From: Psychrobacter urativorans
GTDB lineage: Bacteria; Pseudomonadota; Gammaproteobacteria; Pseudomonadales; Moraxellaceae
Direction of reading: 5' to 3'
Length of the DNA stretch: 64,000 nucleotides
Assembly: GCF_001298525.1 (NCBI RefSeq)
Contig: NZ_CP012678.1
Coordinates: 186,001-250,000 of the forward strand
Shown here: positions 38,267 to 47,294 of the stretch, one piece after another
How the letters are laid out: the number at the start of each line of letters is the position of its first letter
How positions within the stretch are numbered: position 1 is the stretch's first letter
Made by a program: the position numbers and the translations under genes
The notes under the pieces: generated by a model
What the model saw: only the letters and a program-made list of their open reading frames with translations
The model's database searches: none
What the model was told of the DNA's origin: nothing

Positions 38267-39598
38267 TTATTCATTATTATAGTCATTGCTATCAATTTGG
38301 GACAGCGCGTTTTTATACTGAATCTTAAAGGTACTGCCACCTGAGGCATTAGGTTGGTAGTGCAATTGCCAACCGAGATGCACCATGATACGTTGCACAA
38401 TACTGAGTCCCAATCCGCTACCTTCAATAGCATTAATATCATCGATGCCACCACGTTCAAAGCGCTCAAACAAATGTGGCGTCATCGATTCACGGATGCC
38501 TATGCCGCTATCGACAACGGTAATAAAGTCATAATCAATGGTAATCGTGACTTGTCCTGACTCTGTATATTGAAAGGCATTTTTAATCAAATTACCCACT
38601 GCCATTTTTAGCAATTCAGGACGCACCATCGCTGCATAGCTGTGGTCAGCAATAATTTCGCAGGTCACAGATTTATAGCCAATCAGGTATTGTAGCCGTT
38701 CTACTTCTGAGGTTATCACTGAATTAATAATCGTTCTTGGCGCATCCAGTTGCTCAGGCGTTCTTGATAACATCAGTAAGGCGGTGATAATGTCTGAGGT
38801 TTCAGTTGCCGTATGATGAATGCGTCGGGTGAACTCACGCTGCTGACTGTCTAAAGGTAATTGCGATTCAAGTACTTCCGCTGCGCCAATAATAATCGTG
38901 AGCGGTGTTCGTAGCTCATGGCTCACATCTCCTGTAAATAGCTGCTCTCGAAGCAAATAGCTGGCGAGTTTTTGATTCTTATCATCAATGACACGCGCCA
39001 ACACCCCGACCTCTGAGGGTAGATGTAGCAGGGTGCTTAATGATTCGTTATCTGTTTCGACGGCATTTTTTAAAATTAATAACGGTTTAGTAATTTGGTA
39101 GGAAGATACATAGGAAAAAAGAATAGCAATCGCAAAACTTAGCAGAACCGCAAGCAGTAAGGTCTGTAAAAATATGGCTTCAAAGTGTTCGAATATCGCT
39201 AAGACTGGATAGTCTTCAAGCGCCATATGATCCTCTAGTAGATAGGTCAAAATATACCGTTGACCCTCTTTTTGATGGGTGAAAAAGTGCAGCTCTCTAT
39301 TTTGACCATTGACCTCGACTGTTATTTCTTGAACCGTTTCGGTCGCTTTTGCCTGTAGTTCAGGTGGCGCAGTATCAAATCGATAGATATTAATACCAGA
39401 ATCCGCTGCGTAATGATTTTGAATACCCGATTGTTTAATACTAAGTGACAGCTGTTCCAGTAAACGGCTCTTAACCAGCATTTCCTCCATATGGATGCCC
39501 GCATAAAAAAATATACTGACAAAGGTCACACATAATATGGCGGTAAAAATCAGATAAGATAAGCGGAACTTTTGGGAAATAGAATCAAAAGCTTTCAT
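38267..39598 (-). CDS. sensor histidine kinase of the eptA-linked two-component system (PmrB-like)
   Basis: A 443-residue inner-membrane kinase. Transmembrane segments lie at about residues 14-33 and 138-160 and flank a periplasmic loop of about 105 residues. The H-box is LFTGDVSHELRTPLTIIIGAAEVL (about 218-241), the N-box is in VGNLIKNAFQYTES and the G-boxes are VVDSGIGI and GSGLGLSIVQRIM. It starts 15 bases after the response regulator stop, and eptA is the first gene of the same transcript. It therefore probably senses envelope signals and controls lipid A modification. No recognisable sensor family in the loop. Confidence 0.88.
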   Translation of the reverse strand: MKAFDSISQKFRLSYLIFTAILCVTFVSIFFYAGIHMEEMLVKSRLLEQLSLSIKQSGIQNHYAADSGINIYRFDTAPPELQAKATETVQEITVEVNGQNRELHFFTHQKEGQRYILTYLLEDHMALEDYPVLAIFEHFEAIFLQTLLLAVLLSFAIAILFSYVSSYQITKPLLILKNAVETDNESLSTLLHLPSEVGVLARVIDDKNQKLASYLLREQLFTGDVSHELRTPLTIIIGAAEVLESQLPLDSQQREFTRRIHHTATETSDIITALLMLSRTPEQLDAPRTIINSVITSEVERLQYLIGYKSVTCEIIADHSYAAMVRPELLKMAVGNLIKNAFQYTESGQVTITIDYDFITVVDSGIGIRESMTPHLFERFERGGIDDINAIEGSGLGLSIVQRIMVHLGWQLHYQPNASGGSTFKIQYKNALSQIDSNDYNNE

Positions 39599-39613
39599 GC
39601 GGTATATGTTCGC

Positions 39614-40363
39614 TTATGTGAGTGTGTTATTGCGCGCGTCAGGAAGACTGGCAGGCAGATTATCAGCTAGGTTAGCAGACGAGTTATCAGGTATAGCAAG
39701 CTGATAACCGACACCAGTTATGGTCACAATCATCGGATAAGTGAAAGGTTTATCCACTTGTTGGCGTAAGGTATGTACGTGAGTACGCAATGCATCACTA
39801 TCAGGGATATTGCGTCCCCAAACCTTATCTTCAATTTCACTTTTACTGACCACTCGTGGTGAGGTCACCATTAATAATTGCAATATCTTAAAGCCAGTTG
39901 GCGTCAGCTTTAAAGGTTGATCTGCGCGTGTTACTAAGTGACATTCGGCATCTAATCGTAGTTCGCCGACTTGTAATATATGCTGAAAATGATCATCTTG
40001 ATGACGGCGTATTAACGCTTTGATACGAGCGTCAAGCTCAACGAGCGAAAACGGCTTGACCAAATAGTCATCTGCACCACTCTCAAAACCAATGACTTTA
40101 TCAGACACCGTATCACGCGCGGTCAGCATTAAGACAGGCGTTTTATTGTGATGTTCCGCACGCAGCGTTTGGCATAACTTTGTGCCATTCATCCCCGGTA
40201 GCATCACATCTAGCAAGATGACATCGTAGCGATTTTCAATAGCTAATGCCAAACCACTGTTACCATTATAAGCATTATCGACCTCATAGCCTTTTGGTTC
40301 AAAAAAAGCATAGATATTGGCAACGATGTCAGGATTGTCTTCAATAATCAGTATTTTAGTCAT
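39614..40363 (-). CDS. OmpR-family response regulator next to eptA (PmrA-like)
   Basis: A 249-residue regulator. Receiver residues are IIEDNPD (6-12), the phospho-aspartate in VILLDVMLPGMNG (about 48-60), the threonine in VLMLTARD and the lysine in DDYLVKPFSLVEL. The winged helix (about 130-230) has LTPTGFKILQLLMVTSPRVVSK and SDALRTHVHTLRQQVDKPF. The C-terminal approximately 20 residues are an Asn/Asp/Ala-rich tail. I chose the second ATG because GGGA lies six bases before it and abuts the first one. Its likely targets are the tandem half-sites upstream of eptA and the PAP2 gene. Confidence 0.9.
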   Translation of the reverse strand: MTKILIIEDNPDIVANIYAFFEPKGYEVDNAYNGNSGLALAIENRYDVILLDVMLPGMNGTKLCQTLRAEHHNKTPVLMLTARDTVSDKVIGFESGADDYLVKPFSLVELDARIKALIRRHQDDHFQHILQVGELRLDAECHLVTRADQPLKLTPTGFKILQLLMVTSPRVVSKSEIEDKVWGRNIPDSDALRTHVHTLRQQVDKPFTYPMIVTITGVGYQLAIPDNSSANLADNLPASLPDARNNTLT

Positions 40364-40466
40364 TTTCATTCCCAGTCTCGTTGCTTTTTTTCAATATAAT
40401 GCTCTGATAATGCCACACCACATATACTACTGCATTTTAAAACTGCTGTATTTTAAAAAAGTATGG

Positions 40467-42107
40467 CTATTGCGCTTTAAACAAGGTTTGTTTATCCGCA
40501 ACTTCTTGAGTTTGAATACCATAGAAACTCAGCAAGGACGGGGTGATAATGTCATGTGAGACAGGCTTTGCTACCATTGATTGCAGACTCGCGGCATCAA
40601 CGCCATTATCTGTCGGCGACCAGACAATCAAAGGCACATGTTTTTGTGCTTTAGGGGCTATTTTATAAGGCAGACCATGAAGATAGATATTATTCTCACC
40701 TAAGCTCTCACCATGATCGCTCATATAGACCATCGTTACATCATAGGTTTGCTCATATTTCTTCAGGGTTTCAATTGTCGTATTTAAAAAGTAGTCGGTA
40801 TAAAGAATGGCATTATCATAGCCATTAATTAAGCTGCTTGAATCGCACTGTGACAGCTCGTTACTCTTACAAACGGGTTTGAATACCTCAAATTCTTTTG
40901 GATAGCGCTTATAGTAAGCCGGTCCGTGATTGCCCATCTGATGCAAGAGAATTAACGTATCTTGTGGTTTGCCTGATATCGGTACGAGCTTATCAAAGCC
41001 ACTTAGCATCCCAACATCGCGGCATTCGACATCACATACGGGATTCAGTGTTGCTGTTTTAAAATCCTCATAAGTCACTCGGTCGGCAACGCCTTTAGAG
41101 CTAGAATTATTATCGCGCCAAACTACTTTTACGCCCAGTCGACTGAGGGTATCAAGGACATTTTCATGGTACTTTGCCTCATCGATATCATAGTCTTTTT
41201 GCCCCAGATAACTAAACATACAAGGTACGGAGTAGGCAGTAGATGTGCCGCAAGCACTGGCGTCTTTAAAGCTATAGATATTTGCTTGTTTGCTCAATAG
41301 GGGCATGGTATCGCGGGGATAGCCATTCAAGCTGATATGATCGCCACGAACCGTTTCACCAACGACAAAGACCATTAACTTAGGTTTAGACGCTGTTGTG
41401 GTGTTTGCTACACTCACTTTTTTGGCATCCGTTGCATGGGTAATCATCGAGGTGGGGCGGGTCATGTCATCGTAAGATACTTTCAATAGTTTAAACGCTG
41501 AATAGACAGGCGTAATCGGATTGGTATAGTAGCGCACTTGCTTATGCTGACGGAAAAAGCTCGCATATTGGTCGCCAAAAGGCAGCAAACTGACAGCGAT
41601 TAAAGCGACCGCTAGAATGAGTGTTACCGCTTTATGCTGTACTGCCTTTTTCCATGATAGTCGAGGTACAGCCACTTTGAAAATTAAGAAAGCGGGCAAT
41701 ATGCCTAATAGTAATACTCGAATAAAAAAAGCAGGGGCTAATAGGTCGCGTGCCTCTGCCTGATCGGTTTGTAGACCATTTAGTAACATATCACGGTCAA
41801 ATATCGTGCCGTAACTATCGGTAAAGTAGGCACAAACTGCTGCGACAATTACCATGAGTATCAAGACAAAACGATAGCTGAGACGATAGCAAAGCAGTTG
41901 TAAAACCAGCCATAAAAGACCTAGTAACATGCCGCCCAGTGAGATAATAAATCCCGCATTGTTTTTAAAGTCGTAGATGCTTAATGCGTGCTGAAAAAAT
42001 CCTAGATTTGCCGTGATTACTAGGAATAATGCGGTCAAAAAAATCAGATAGTCTAAGCCAATCTGACGAGTTGAGAGCGAGAGTTTGGATAACCATGTAT
42101 GCATCAT
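40467..42107 (-). CDS. eptA: lipid A phosphoethanolamine transferase
   Basis: A 546-residue inner-membrane enzyme that transfers phosphoethanolamine from phosphatidylethanolamine to lipid A, lowering negative charge and polymyxin binding. Five transmembrane segments occupy about residues 15-185. The periplasmic sulfatase-like domain has the metal site FVVGETVRGDHISLNGY (about 245-261), the catalytic threonine in ACGTSTAYSVPCMFSY (about 284-299), QMGNHGPAYYKRYP and YMSDHGESLGENNIYLHG. This is the EptA/PmrC/MCR family. It precedes the PmrA/PmrB-like pair in the same direction. Confidence 0.94.
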   Translation of the reverse strand: MMHTWLSKLSLSTRQIGLDYLIFLTALFLVITANLGFFQHALSIYDFKNNAGFIISLGGMLLGLLWLVLQLLCYRLSYRFVLILMVIVAAVCAYFTDSYGTIFDRDMLLNGLQTDQAEARDLLAPAFFIRVLLLGILPAFLIFKVAVPRLSWKKAVQHKAVTLILAVALIAVSLLPFGDQYASFFRQHKQVRYYTNPITPVYSAFKLLKVSYDDMTRPTSMITHATDAKKVSVANTTTASKPKLMVFVVGETVRGDHISLNGYPRDTMPLLSKQANIYSFKDASACGTSTAYSVPCMFSYLGQKDYDIDEAKYHENVLDTLSRLGVKVVWRDNNSSSKGVADRVTYEDFKTATLNPVCDVECRDVGMLSGFDKLVPISGKPQDTLILLHQMGNHGPAYYKRYPKEFEVFKPVCKSNELSQCDSSSLINGYDNAILYTDYFLNTTIETLKKYEQTYDVTMVYMSDHGESLGENNIYLHGLPYKIAPKAQKHVPLIVWSPTDNGVDAASLQSMVAKPVSHDIITPSLLSFYGIQTQEVADKQTLFKAQ

Positions 42108-42164
42108 GTAGACCTGTCTGATCTGATATAGTAAATATAAAAGAGGTAAGTTAGCAAAATTGCT

Positions 42165-42181
42165 GTTAAGAACACGTTAAT
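42165..42181 (-). promoter_or_regulatory. PmrA-like tandem half-sites upstream of eptA
   Basis: On the minus strand this reads ATTAAC-N5-CTTAAC, two six-base half-sites starting 11 bases apart, 58 bases before the eptA start. The pattern matches the CTTAAx-N5-CTTAAx boxes bound by PmrA-type regulators. Assigned by eye. Confidence 0.5.
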
Positions 42182-42208
42182 ATCGTGCATTATTCTGTCG
42201 CGATTCGT

Positions 42209-42225
42209 CTTAACGCTATCTTAAC
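42209..42225 (+). promoter_or_regulatory. PmrA-like tandem half-sites, CTTAAC-N5-CTTAAC
   Basis: Two perfect CTTAAC half-sites 11 bases apart, in the same orientation, between eptA and the divergent PAP2 gene. They could serve the PAP2 promoter. They lie 28 bases from the box at 42165-42181. Confidence 0.55.
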
Positions 42226-42370
42226 AACTGGCTGCATTATAATGTAAAGATATCGCCAAGATTTAATGTTTGATAATTATCGTGATTACACTATAGCTGA
42301 TATTAATCGTCATTCTTGGTTTGGTTACTATTTATAGTGGTTATATTATTGTAGTTAGTGAGATGTGTTG

Positions 42371-43120
42371 ATGAATCAAGTTTATACGCCACTTATCAAG
42401 CAATGGCTAATCCTGCTTGCTCTAACTATCGGCTCTACGTTGGTATTTGAGCACAGTCAACTAGACGTTCGCATCAGTGAGCTTTTTTATTCTAATGGTG
42501 ATTGGCTGCTGGAAAAAGGCGGACAGCCTTATGCGTTTATCCTGTACGATTTCCCCAAAGCCTTGCTGATATTAATGATTGTAGCATTATTGGTAATACT
42601 CATCTTAAGGTATGTACGGCGTAAGTCTACTTATACGATGCGTGCCAAAACTTTCTTTATTGGGCTAGTCACTACGTTGTCGAATCGTGAGATAGGCTAT
42701 TTATTGGTGACGTTGATAGCCGTGCCCACCATTATTGCTTCGCTAAAAGCCGTTACTCACGTCAGTTGCCCGAATAATTTGGCTTTGTTTAATGGGGCGT
42801 TACCGTATCTTAGTATTTGGCAGAATATTGTTGCGAACACAGAAGCCAAGTGCTTTCCTGCAGCGCATGCAAGCGCGGGCTTTGCATTATATGGATTTGC
42901 CTATCTGCCTACTCTGAAACGTCATCGCGTTAAAATCATTATTTTAACTACCATCTTAGGATGGACGATGGGGATGTATAAAATGCTCATTGGCGATCAT
43001 TTTTTTAGTCATACTTTGGTATCAATGCTGCTATCGTGGACGCTAGCGTGCGGCTTTGCTATGATTTTCTTTGCTAAGCGCCGTGTAAAAAAGCCCGTGC
43101 TATTAAAGATATCGGTATAA
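42371..43120 (+). CDS. PAP2-family membrane phosphatase
   Basis: A 249-residue inner-membrane protein with about six hydrophobic segments. The PAP2 signature is in parts: KAVTHVSCPNNL (about residues 128-139), CFPAAHASAGFALYGF (about 162-177, the PxxHAS-type motif) and a later GDHFFSHTLVSM (about 213-224) that gives the catalytic histidine. The family includes LpxE/LpxT-like and undecaprenyl-diphosphate phosphatases. Its place opposite eptA, with PmrA-like boxes between them, suggests that it acts on lipid A or isoprenoid phosphates in the same stress response. An ATG is preferred over upstream GTG/TTG codons. Confidence 0.85.
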   Translation: MNQVYTPLIKQWLILLALTIGSTLVFEHSQLDVRISELFYSNGDWLLEKGGQPYAFILYDFPKALLILMIVALLVILILRYVRRKSTYTMRAKTFFIGLVTTLSNREIGYLLVTLIAVPTIIASLKAVTHVSCPNNLALFNGALPYLSIWQNIVANTEAKCFPAAHASAGFALYGFAYLPTLKRHRVKIIILTTILGWTMGMYKMLIGDHFFSHTLVSMLLSWTLACGFAMIFFAKRRVKKPVLLKISV

Positions 43121-43232
43121 GATAATAATCATTATACCTTTAATAAATATCTCCAATTATATCTTATATTACCGTCGCAATCGTCATTAGCATAAAGTCC
43201 CTAGCACTTGTGTTCAACTATTCATTTATATT

Positions 43233-43261
43233 CTTAACTGGTTTCCTAAGCTTCCCTTAAG
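43233..43261 (+). promoter_or_regulatory. three tandem CTTAA-like half-sites before the cytochrome b561 operon
   Basis: CTTAAC at 43233, CCTAAG at 43245 and CTTAAG at 43256 lie 11-12 bases apart in the same direction, the spacing expected for OmpR/PhoB-family dimers. They are 130 bases upstream of the b561 start and probably bind the response regulator encoded two genes on. Confidence 0.5.
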
Positions 43262-43391
43262 TTTTGTTTGTTGTAATAGCGATAAGACAGATGAGGTTAT
43301 CTCTAGTCTGCTTACGATATTTTGCTTAGCTTTAATTTTTAGCAGCCGGATATCGTCAATAAATAAATGTATGATTGAGGGAGTGACGACC

Positions 43392-44000
43392 ATGAGCCAC
43401 AATAACAAAACTAATTTGATCCATCATTCTGATGTAGCGTCATTAACGGTCCTCAAAACTCGGCAAGTGCGAGTTTGGGATATTTTGGTCAGATTTACTC
43501 ACTGGACAGTCGCTGCTGGTATTATTGCTAACTTACTCTTTACTGAAGATGGCAGCGAGCTGCACGAAGTTGTCGGCTATACCGTGGTAGGATTGGTGGT
43601 GATACGCTTGCTGTGGGGTTTGGTTGGAACGCGCTATGCACGCTTGACTGACTTTTTCCCGACGCCTACACGACTGAAACGTCATCTAGCTGATTTAAGC
43701 GCGCGCCGTGTTGATGAACAGCATTTGGGTCACAATCCATTAGCCGCCCTTATGATGTTCACGTTATGGGCGGTGATTATAGGCTTAGGCTTGACAGGAT
43801 ATCTCATGGAGACGAAAATTCTTGGTAATAAAGACTTAATGGAAGGGATTCATGAGTTCTTAGCCAATAGTTTATACGTGCTTGTACCGCTGCACATTAT
43901 CTCTGCTATTGTGATGAGTTATTGGGAACGGCAAAATCTTATTAAAGCGATGATAACCGGTAATAAAACGGTGACAGATGAGCCGTCAGATGTGAACTAA
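43392..44000 (+). CDS. cytochrome b561-family membrane protein
   Basis: A 202-residue four-helix inner-membrane b-type cytochrome. Candidate heme-binding histidines are in RFTHWTVAAG (about residues 30-39), ELHEVVGY (about 54-61), GIHEFLANSLY (about 157-167) and VPLHIISAI (about 170-178). WDILVRFTHW at the start is typical of the Ni,Fe-hydrogenase/b561 type. It probably moves electrons across the membrane to periplasmic partners. The ATG preceded by GAGGGAG is chosen; seven extra codons precede it. A response regulator and kinase follow, then a PepSY/ApbE operon. Confidence 0.87.
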   Translation: MSHNNKTNLIHHSDVASLTVLKTRQVRVWDILVRFTHWTVAAGIIANLLFTEDGSELHEVVGYTVVGLVVIRLLWGLVGTRYARLTDFFPTPTRLKRHLADLSARRVDEQHLGHNPLAALMMFTLWAVIIGLGLTGYLMETKILGNKDLMEGIHEFLANSLYVLVPLHIISAIVMSYWERQNLIKAMITGNKTVTDEPSDVN

Positions 44001-44019
44001 ACGAAGCGGCGGAAGACAC

Positions 44020-44694
44020 ATGGCACGGATATTATTAATAGAAGACGATAGCAGCATTGCTGAAGGTATTATCCTCGGCTTAAAGAGCCATGGCATGATG
44101 GTCGATTGGTTCAGTGATGCTAAGCAAGGTGAAATGGCACTGCAAGAGGATATGTTTGATGCGGTGCTGCTTGATTTAACCTTGCCAAAAGGTGACGGCA
44201 TGACCGTGCTGCAAAACTGGCGTGCCAAACATATAGATACGCCGGTGTTGATTATCACCGCTCGTGATGCGATTGCTAATCGGGTGGCAGGACTCAATGC
44301 GGGCGCTGACGATTACTTGGTTAAGCCATTTGCATTGGATGAAGTCATTGCCCGTCTGCAAGCTCTAATGCGGCGCAGTCAGGGACGCAGCCAACCTGAG
44401 ATTCGTTATGGTGAAGTGGCGTATCAGCCAAACACTCAGCAAGTGACTTATCAAGGTCAAGTGGTTGAATTGACCATCAAAGAAGTGGCAATCTTAGAGC
44501 AAATGCTGACCCATCCCAAGCAAATCCACAGCCGAGCAAGTTTAGAAGATAAGCTATATGGTTGGCAACAAGATATCGAAAGTAATGCCATTGAAGTGCA
44601 TATTCATCATTTACGTAAAAAACTGGGTAATGACTTTATCTTGACCAAACGTGGCATCGGCTACTATCTTAATCCCGCTCACTCCCGCTTATAG
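44020..44694 (+). CDS. OmpR-family response regulator (QseB/PmrA-like)
   Basis: A 224-residue regulator. The receiver has LLIEDDSSIAEGI, the phospho-aspartate in AVLLDLTLPKGDGM (about residues 47-60), the threonine in LIITARDAI and the lysine in DDYLVKPFALDEV. The winged helix has ELTIKEVAILEQMLTHPKQIHSR and SNAIEVHIHHLRKKLG, as in QseB/PmrA/BasR. It lies 19 bases after cytochrome b561 and 54 before its kinase. Tandem CTTAA-type sites upstream of b561 and of the PepSY gene fit the half-site preference of this group, so it probably controls both operons. Confidence 0.9.
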   Translation: MARILLIEDDSSIAEGIILGLKSHGMMVDWFSDAKQGEMALQEDMFDAVLLDLTLPKGDGMTVLQNWRAKHIDTPVLIITARDAIANRVAGLNAGADDYLVKPFALDEVIARLQALMRRSQGRSQPEIRYGEVAYQPNTQQVTYQGQVVELTIKEVAILEQMLTHPKQIHSRASLEDKLYGWQQDIESNAIEVHIHHLRKKLGNDFILTKRGIGYYLNPAHSRL

Positions 44695-44748
44695 TCATGC
44701 ACCTATCTATTTTTTACTTATCCACTTTGCGCCCCAATAGGTGAGCCT

Positions 44749-46209
44749 ATGAAAAGTATCCAGCAACGGCTATTAACCTCCCTATTGATTGGTCTGCCTT
44801 TACTGTGGGTACTCACATCTGGCTTTATTGCGTGGCGACTGTGGCATGAAATCAAAGAGATGAACGATACCCAGATTACCCAAGTTGCCCGTTACTTAAT
44901 AGGTGTCGCTCCTAAAGAAGATGACAATAAAAACGATTATGAGAAAGACGACAGCAAAAGTAAAAAAAAGCGCCCCGCCAAAATATATAATCTAAACAGT
45001 AAATATCTATCAGGTGACCTTGGTAATGCCAAAGATGACTATATGGGCTTTGCTATTTGGAATAAAGACGGACGCTTATTGATGGCAGATGAAAATGGTC
45101 AATCCTTTGCATTTTTACCTGATCAGCATGGGTTTTTAGAAGAAAGTGATTCTGCTTATCAGCGGCTTAACCCATTTAGTAAGCGTTGGCGTTTATTTTA
45201 TGTTCATGATGACCATGATTCTAAGCATAAAGGTCGAGTGATTGCGGTCGGTCAAAACCTTGATTCTCGCCAAGAGATGATTGTTAGTGCCATGACTGTG
45301 CAAGTGCTACCGATGTTGATTGGGCTATTGGCATTTATCGGTTTGGTCATTTGGTTGATTCGGCGCGGGTTTATGCCGTTAACCCAAATCAGTGCCGAGC
45401 TTGCACAACGTCAGCCGCAAGATGACAGTCCCATAACCGCAGATGTGCCCAAAGAAATTCAACCTTTGGTGACGGCTTTAAATGTTTTATTTGTCAAAGT
45501 CGCGGAAACGCTAGCACGTGAGCAACGCTTTACGGCTGATGCCTCGCATGAGCTACGAAGCCCGCTTGCAGCTTTAAAACTACAAGCGGATTTATTACAG
45601 CAGCAGCTATTACAGCTATCTGATATAGAAGATGACAATCAGCTATTTTATCATGCTCAAAAAATCAGCAATGGCATCGAGCGTGCCACTCATCTAGTCG
45701 ACCAGTTATTGATTTTAGCCAAAATAGAACCGCAACAACAATTACCGCCTGAGCAATTAGAAAAACCAGACTGGCTGATACTCACAGATATTGTGCTTAG
45801 TGATGTCAATCGTTTGGGTCGTGAAAAGCATATTCAGTTAAAACGCAGCGTAATCTGCGACAATCCTGCTGATATTTTACCTATTCTTATCAATCCAATA
45901 TTATTCAAACTGTTAATCCGCAACTTATTAGACAATGCCATTCGCTACTGTCCTGACGGCTCTTTGATTGAACTTCAGTTAGATACCAATGCCATTAGCG
46001 TGGTGGATAATGGTTTAGGTGTAGAGCCAGAACAACTAGCGCGGCTAAGTGAACGCTTTTATCGTCCAGCTGGTCAAAGCCAATTGGGTAGTGGCTTAGG
46101 ACTGTCCATTGTTAATCGAATTGCTGAGCTGCATGGTCTGACATTAATATTTGCCAACCGCCTCCCACCAGACATAGGCTTTATTACATCAGTAATCTTG
46201 AAAAAATAG
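44749..46209 (+). CDS. sensor histidine kinase (QseC/PmrB-like)
   Basis: A 486-residue inner-membrane kinase with transmembrane segments at about residues 10-30 and 185-205. The periplasmic loop of about 150 residues contains a highly charged Asp/Lys stretch (KEDDNKNDYEKDDSKSKKKR), reminiscent of metal- or peptide-sensing loops. The H-box is RFTADASHELRSPLAALKLQADLL (about 261-284), the N-box is in LIRNLLDNAIRYCPDG and the G-boxes are VVDNGLGV and GSGLGLSIVNRI. It is partnered with the regulator immediately upstream. Confidence 0.9.
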   Translation: MKSIQQRLLTSLLIGLPLLWVLTSGFIAWRLWHEIKEMNDTQITQVARYLIGVAPKEDDNKNDYEKDDSKSKKKRPAKIYNLNSKYLSGDLGNAKDDYMGFAIWNKDGRLLMADENGQSFAFLPDQHGFLEESDSAYQRLNPFSKRWRLFYVHDDHDSKHKGRVIAVGQNLDSRQEMIVSAMTVQVLPMLIGLLAFIGLVIWLIRRGFMPLTQISAELAQRQPQDDSPITADVPKEIQPLVTALNVLFVKVAETLAREQRFTADASHELRSPLAALKLQADLLQQQLLQLSDIEDDNQLFYHAQKISNGIERATHLVDQLLILAKIEPQQQLPPEQLEKPDWLILTDIVLSDVNRLGREKHIQLKRSVICDNPADILPILINPILFKLLIRNLLDNAIRYCPDGSLIELQLDTNAISVVDNGLGVEPEQLARLSERFYRPAGQSQLGSGLGLSIVNRIAELHGLTLIFANRLPPDIGFITSVILKK

Positions 46210-46252
46210 TAATAAAGCGGCTTATCAAACCATCAAAAATAAATCGCACTCT

Positions 46253-46269
46253 CTTAAGTTTGAGTTAAT
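46253..46269 (+). promoter_or_regulatory. CTTAAG-N5-GTTAAT tandem half-sites before the PepSY operon
   Basis: Two half-sites start 11 bases apart, 54 bases before the PepSY gene ATG. The pattern matches the sites before the b561 operon and eptA, suggesting shared control. Confidence 0.45.
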
Positions 46270-46322
46270 GTTCACCCCGTATGCTAGTTGTATTCCCTAA
46301 TGATATATACGGAGTACATATT

Positions 46323-46919
46323 ATGAGCTTACCTCTATTAAAACCCTTATTATTGACTGTCGGTGCGACTTCCTTGGTGTTTTTTGGTGGCGTCATCGCT
46401 TTATCTGTCCAATCGCCTGAGCCAACGAACACTGTATCAGCCTCCAATATTATTGCTCAAAAAGGCGATAATACATCAACTGCTTCTGAATTATCGTCAT
46501 TTAAAGCCGTCACCAATCCTCTTTCTCAATCTGCCCAAACCTCATCTCTTGCGGCACTGACTGCTGAGCAAGCAATAGCGTTTGCCAAACAAGATGCTCC
46601 TGATGCGATATTGCAGGCTACCCCAGAACTTATCAACTATAACGGTGCAGTCGCTTATGAGGTGATATTAGACAGTGGTGCCACTTATGTTGATGCCAAT
46701 CTTGGTGCTGTGCTTAATCCCGTTGGCTCTAATCAAAGCAATCCTTTTGGCAGTGAGTATGATGGTTATAAAGATAAGCACCACGACGATAAACATGATG
46801 ACAAACATAAAAGGGACAAACACCACAGCAAAAAACACGATGACAAGCATGATAAAGAAAGTGGTCGTTTAATCACCACAAGCTATCAGCTACAAGATGA
46901 GGATAACTACGATGACTAA
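46323..46919 (+). CDS. PepSY-domain membrane-anchored protein with His/Asp-rich tail
   Basis: A 198-residue protein. Residues about 8-30 form a signal anchor. A Ser/Thr-rich linker follows, then a single PepSY domain at about 77-131 (LTAEQAIAFAKQDAPDAILQ...AYEVILD). The tail at about 148-180 is a run of His, Asp and Lys (KHHDDKHDDKHKRDKHH) that could bind metal. Within PepSY, VILDSGATYVDANLG contains SGAT (residues 118-121), which resembles the motif to which ApbE attaches FMN; an apbE gene lies two genes downstream. The internal ATG with GGAG upstream is chosen. It overlaps the next gene by eight bases. Confidence 0.82.
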   Translation: MSLPLLKPLLLTVGATSLVFFGGVIALSVQSPEPTNTVSASNIIAQKGDNTSTASELSSFKAVTNPLSQSAQTSSLAALTAEQAIAFAKQDAPDAILQATPELINYNGAVAYEVILDSGATYVDANLGAVLNPVGSNQSNPFGSEYDGYKDKHHDDKHDDKHKRDKHHSKKHDDKHDKESGRLITTSYQLQDEDNYDD

Positions 46920-47238
46920 TATCAAATCACATCCGACCCAAGCTGGTAATAAACCCCCTAACCAGACGGCTAAAAAAGCAGACCCTTTTGCTAGCCTTAA
47001 AAGCAGCATTATGATTGTCTCAATTGCAGGCACTATGGGAGGGTGGTTACTACTCCTCAATCAAGAAACCGACACTACGCCTGTTAATACTGCCATGTTA
47101 AGTGCGGTTGCTCTTGAAGGTAGTGAGAGTGCTATTGAGCCGATGCCAATTGTTGATATCAGCCAATTACGACAGGTCAACGAAGTAGCACCTGTCGAAC
47201 CGATAGCCGTCGTCGCCCGTACGCGCTCTTCTCGATAA
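46912..47238 (+). CDS. small membrane protein of the PepSY-ApbE operon
   Basis: A 108-residue protein with one transmembrane segment (SSIMIVSIAGTMGGWLLLLN, about residues 32-51), a polar cytoplasmic N terminus and a periplasmic C-terminal tail of about 55 residues rich in Glu, Pro and Val. No family is recognised. The ATG lies inside the PepSY gene, eight bases before its stop, with GAGG upstream, so the two are translationally coupled. Gene order suggests a bitopic partner linking the PepSY protein to the ferric-reductase-like protein. Confidence 0.7.
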   Translation: MTNIKSHPTQAGNKPPNQTAKKADPFASLKSSIMIVSIAGTMGGWLLLLNQETDTTPVNTAMLSAVALEGSESAIEPMPIVDISQLRQVNEVAPVEPIAVVARTRSSR

Positions 47239-47294
47239 ATGAGAAAGGAATAACGGTTGTTGAACATAGGTTTTGGAGACTGCGGAGGTTTCAA

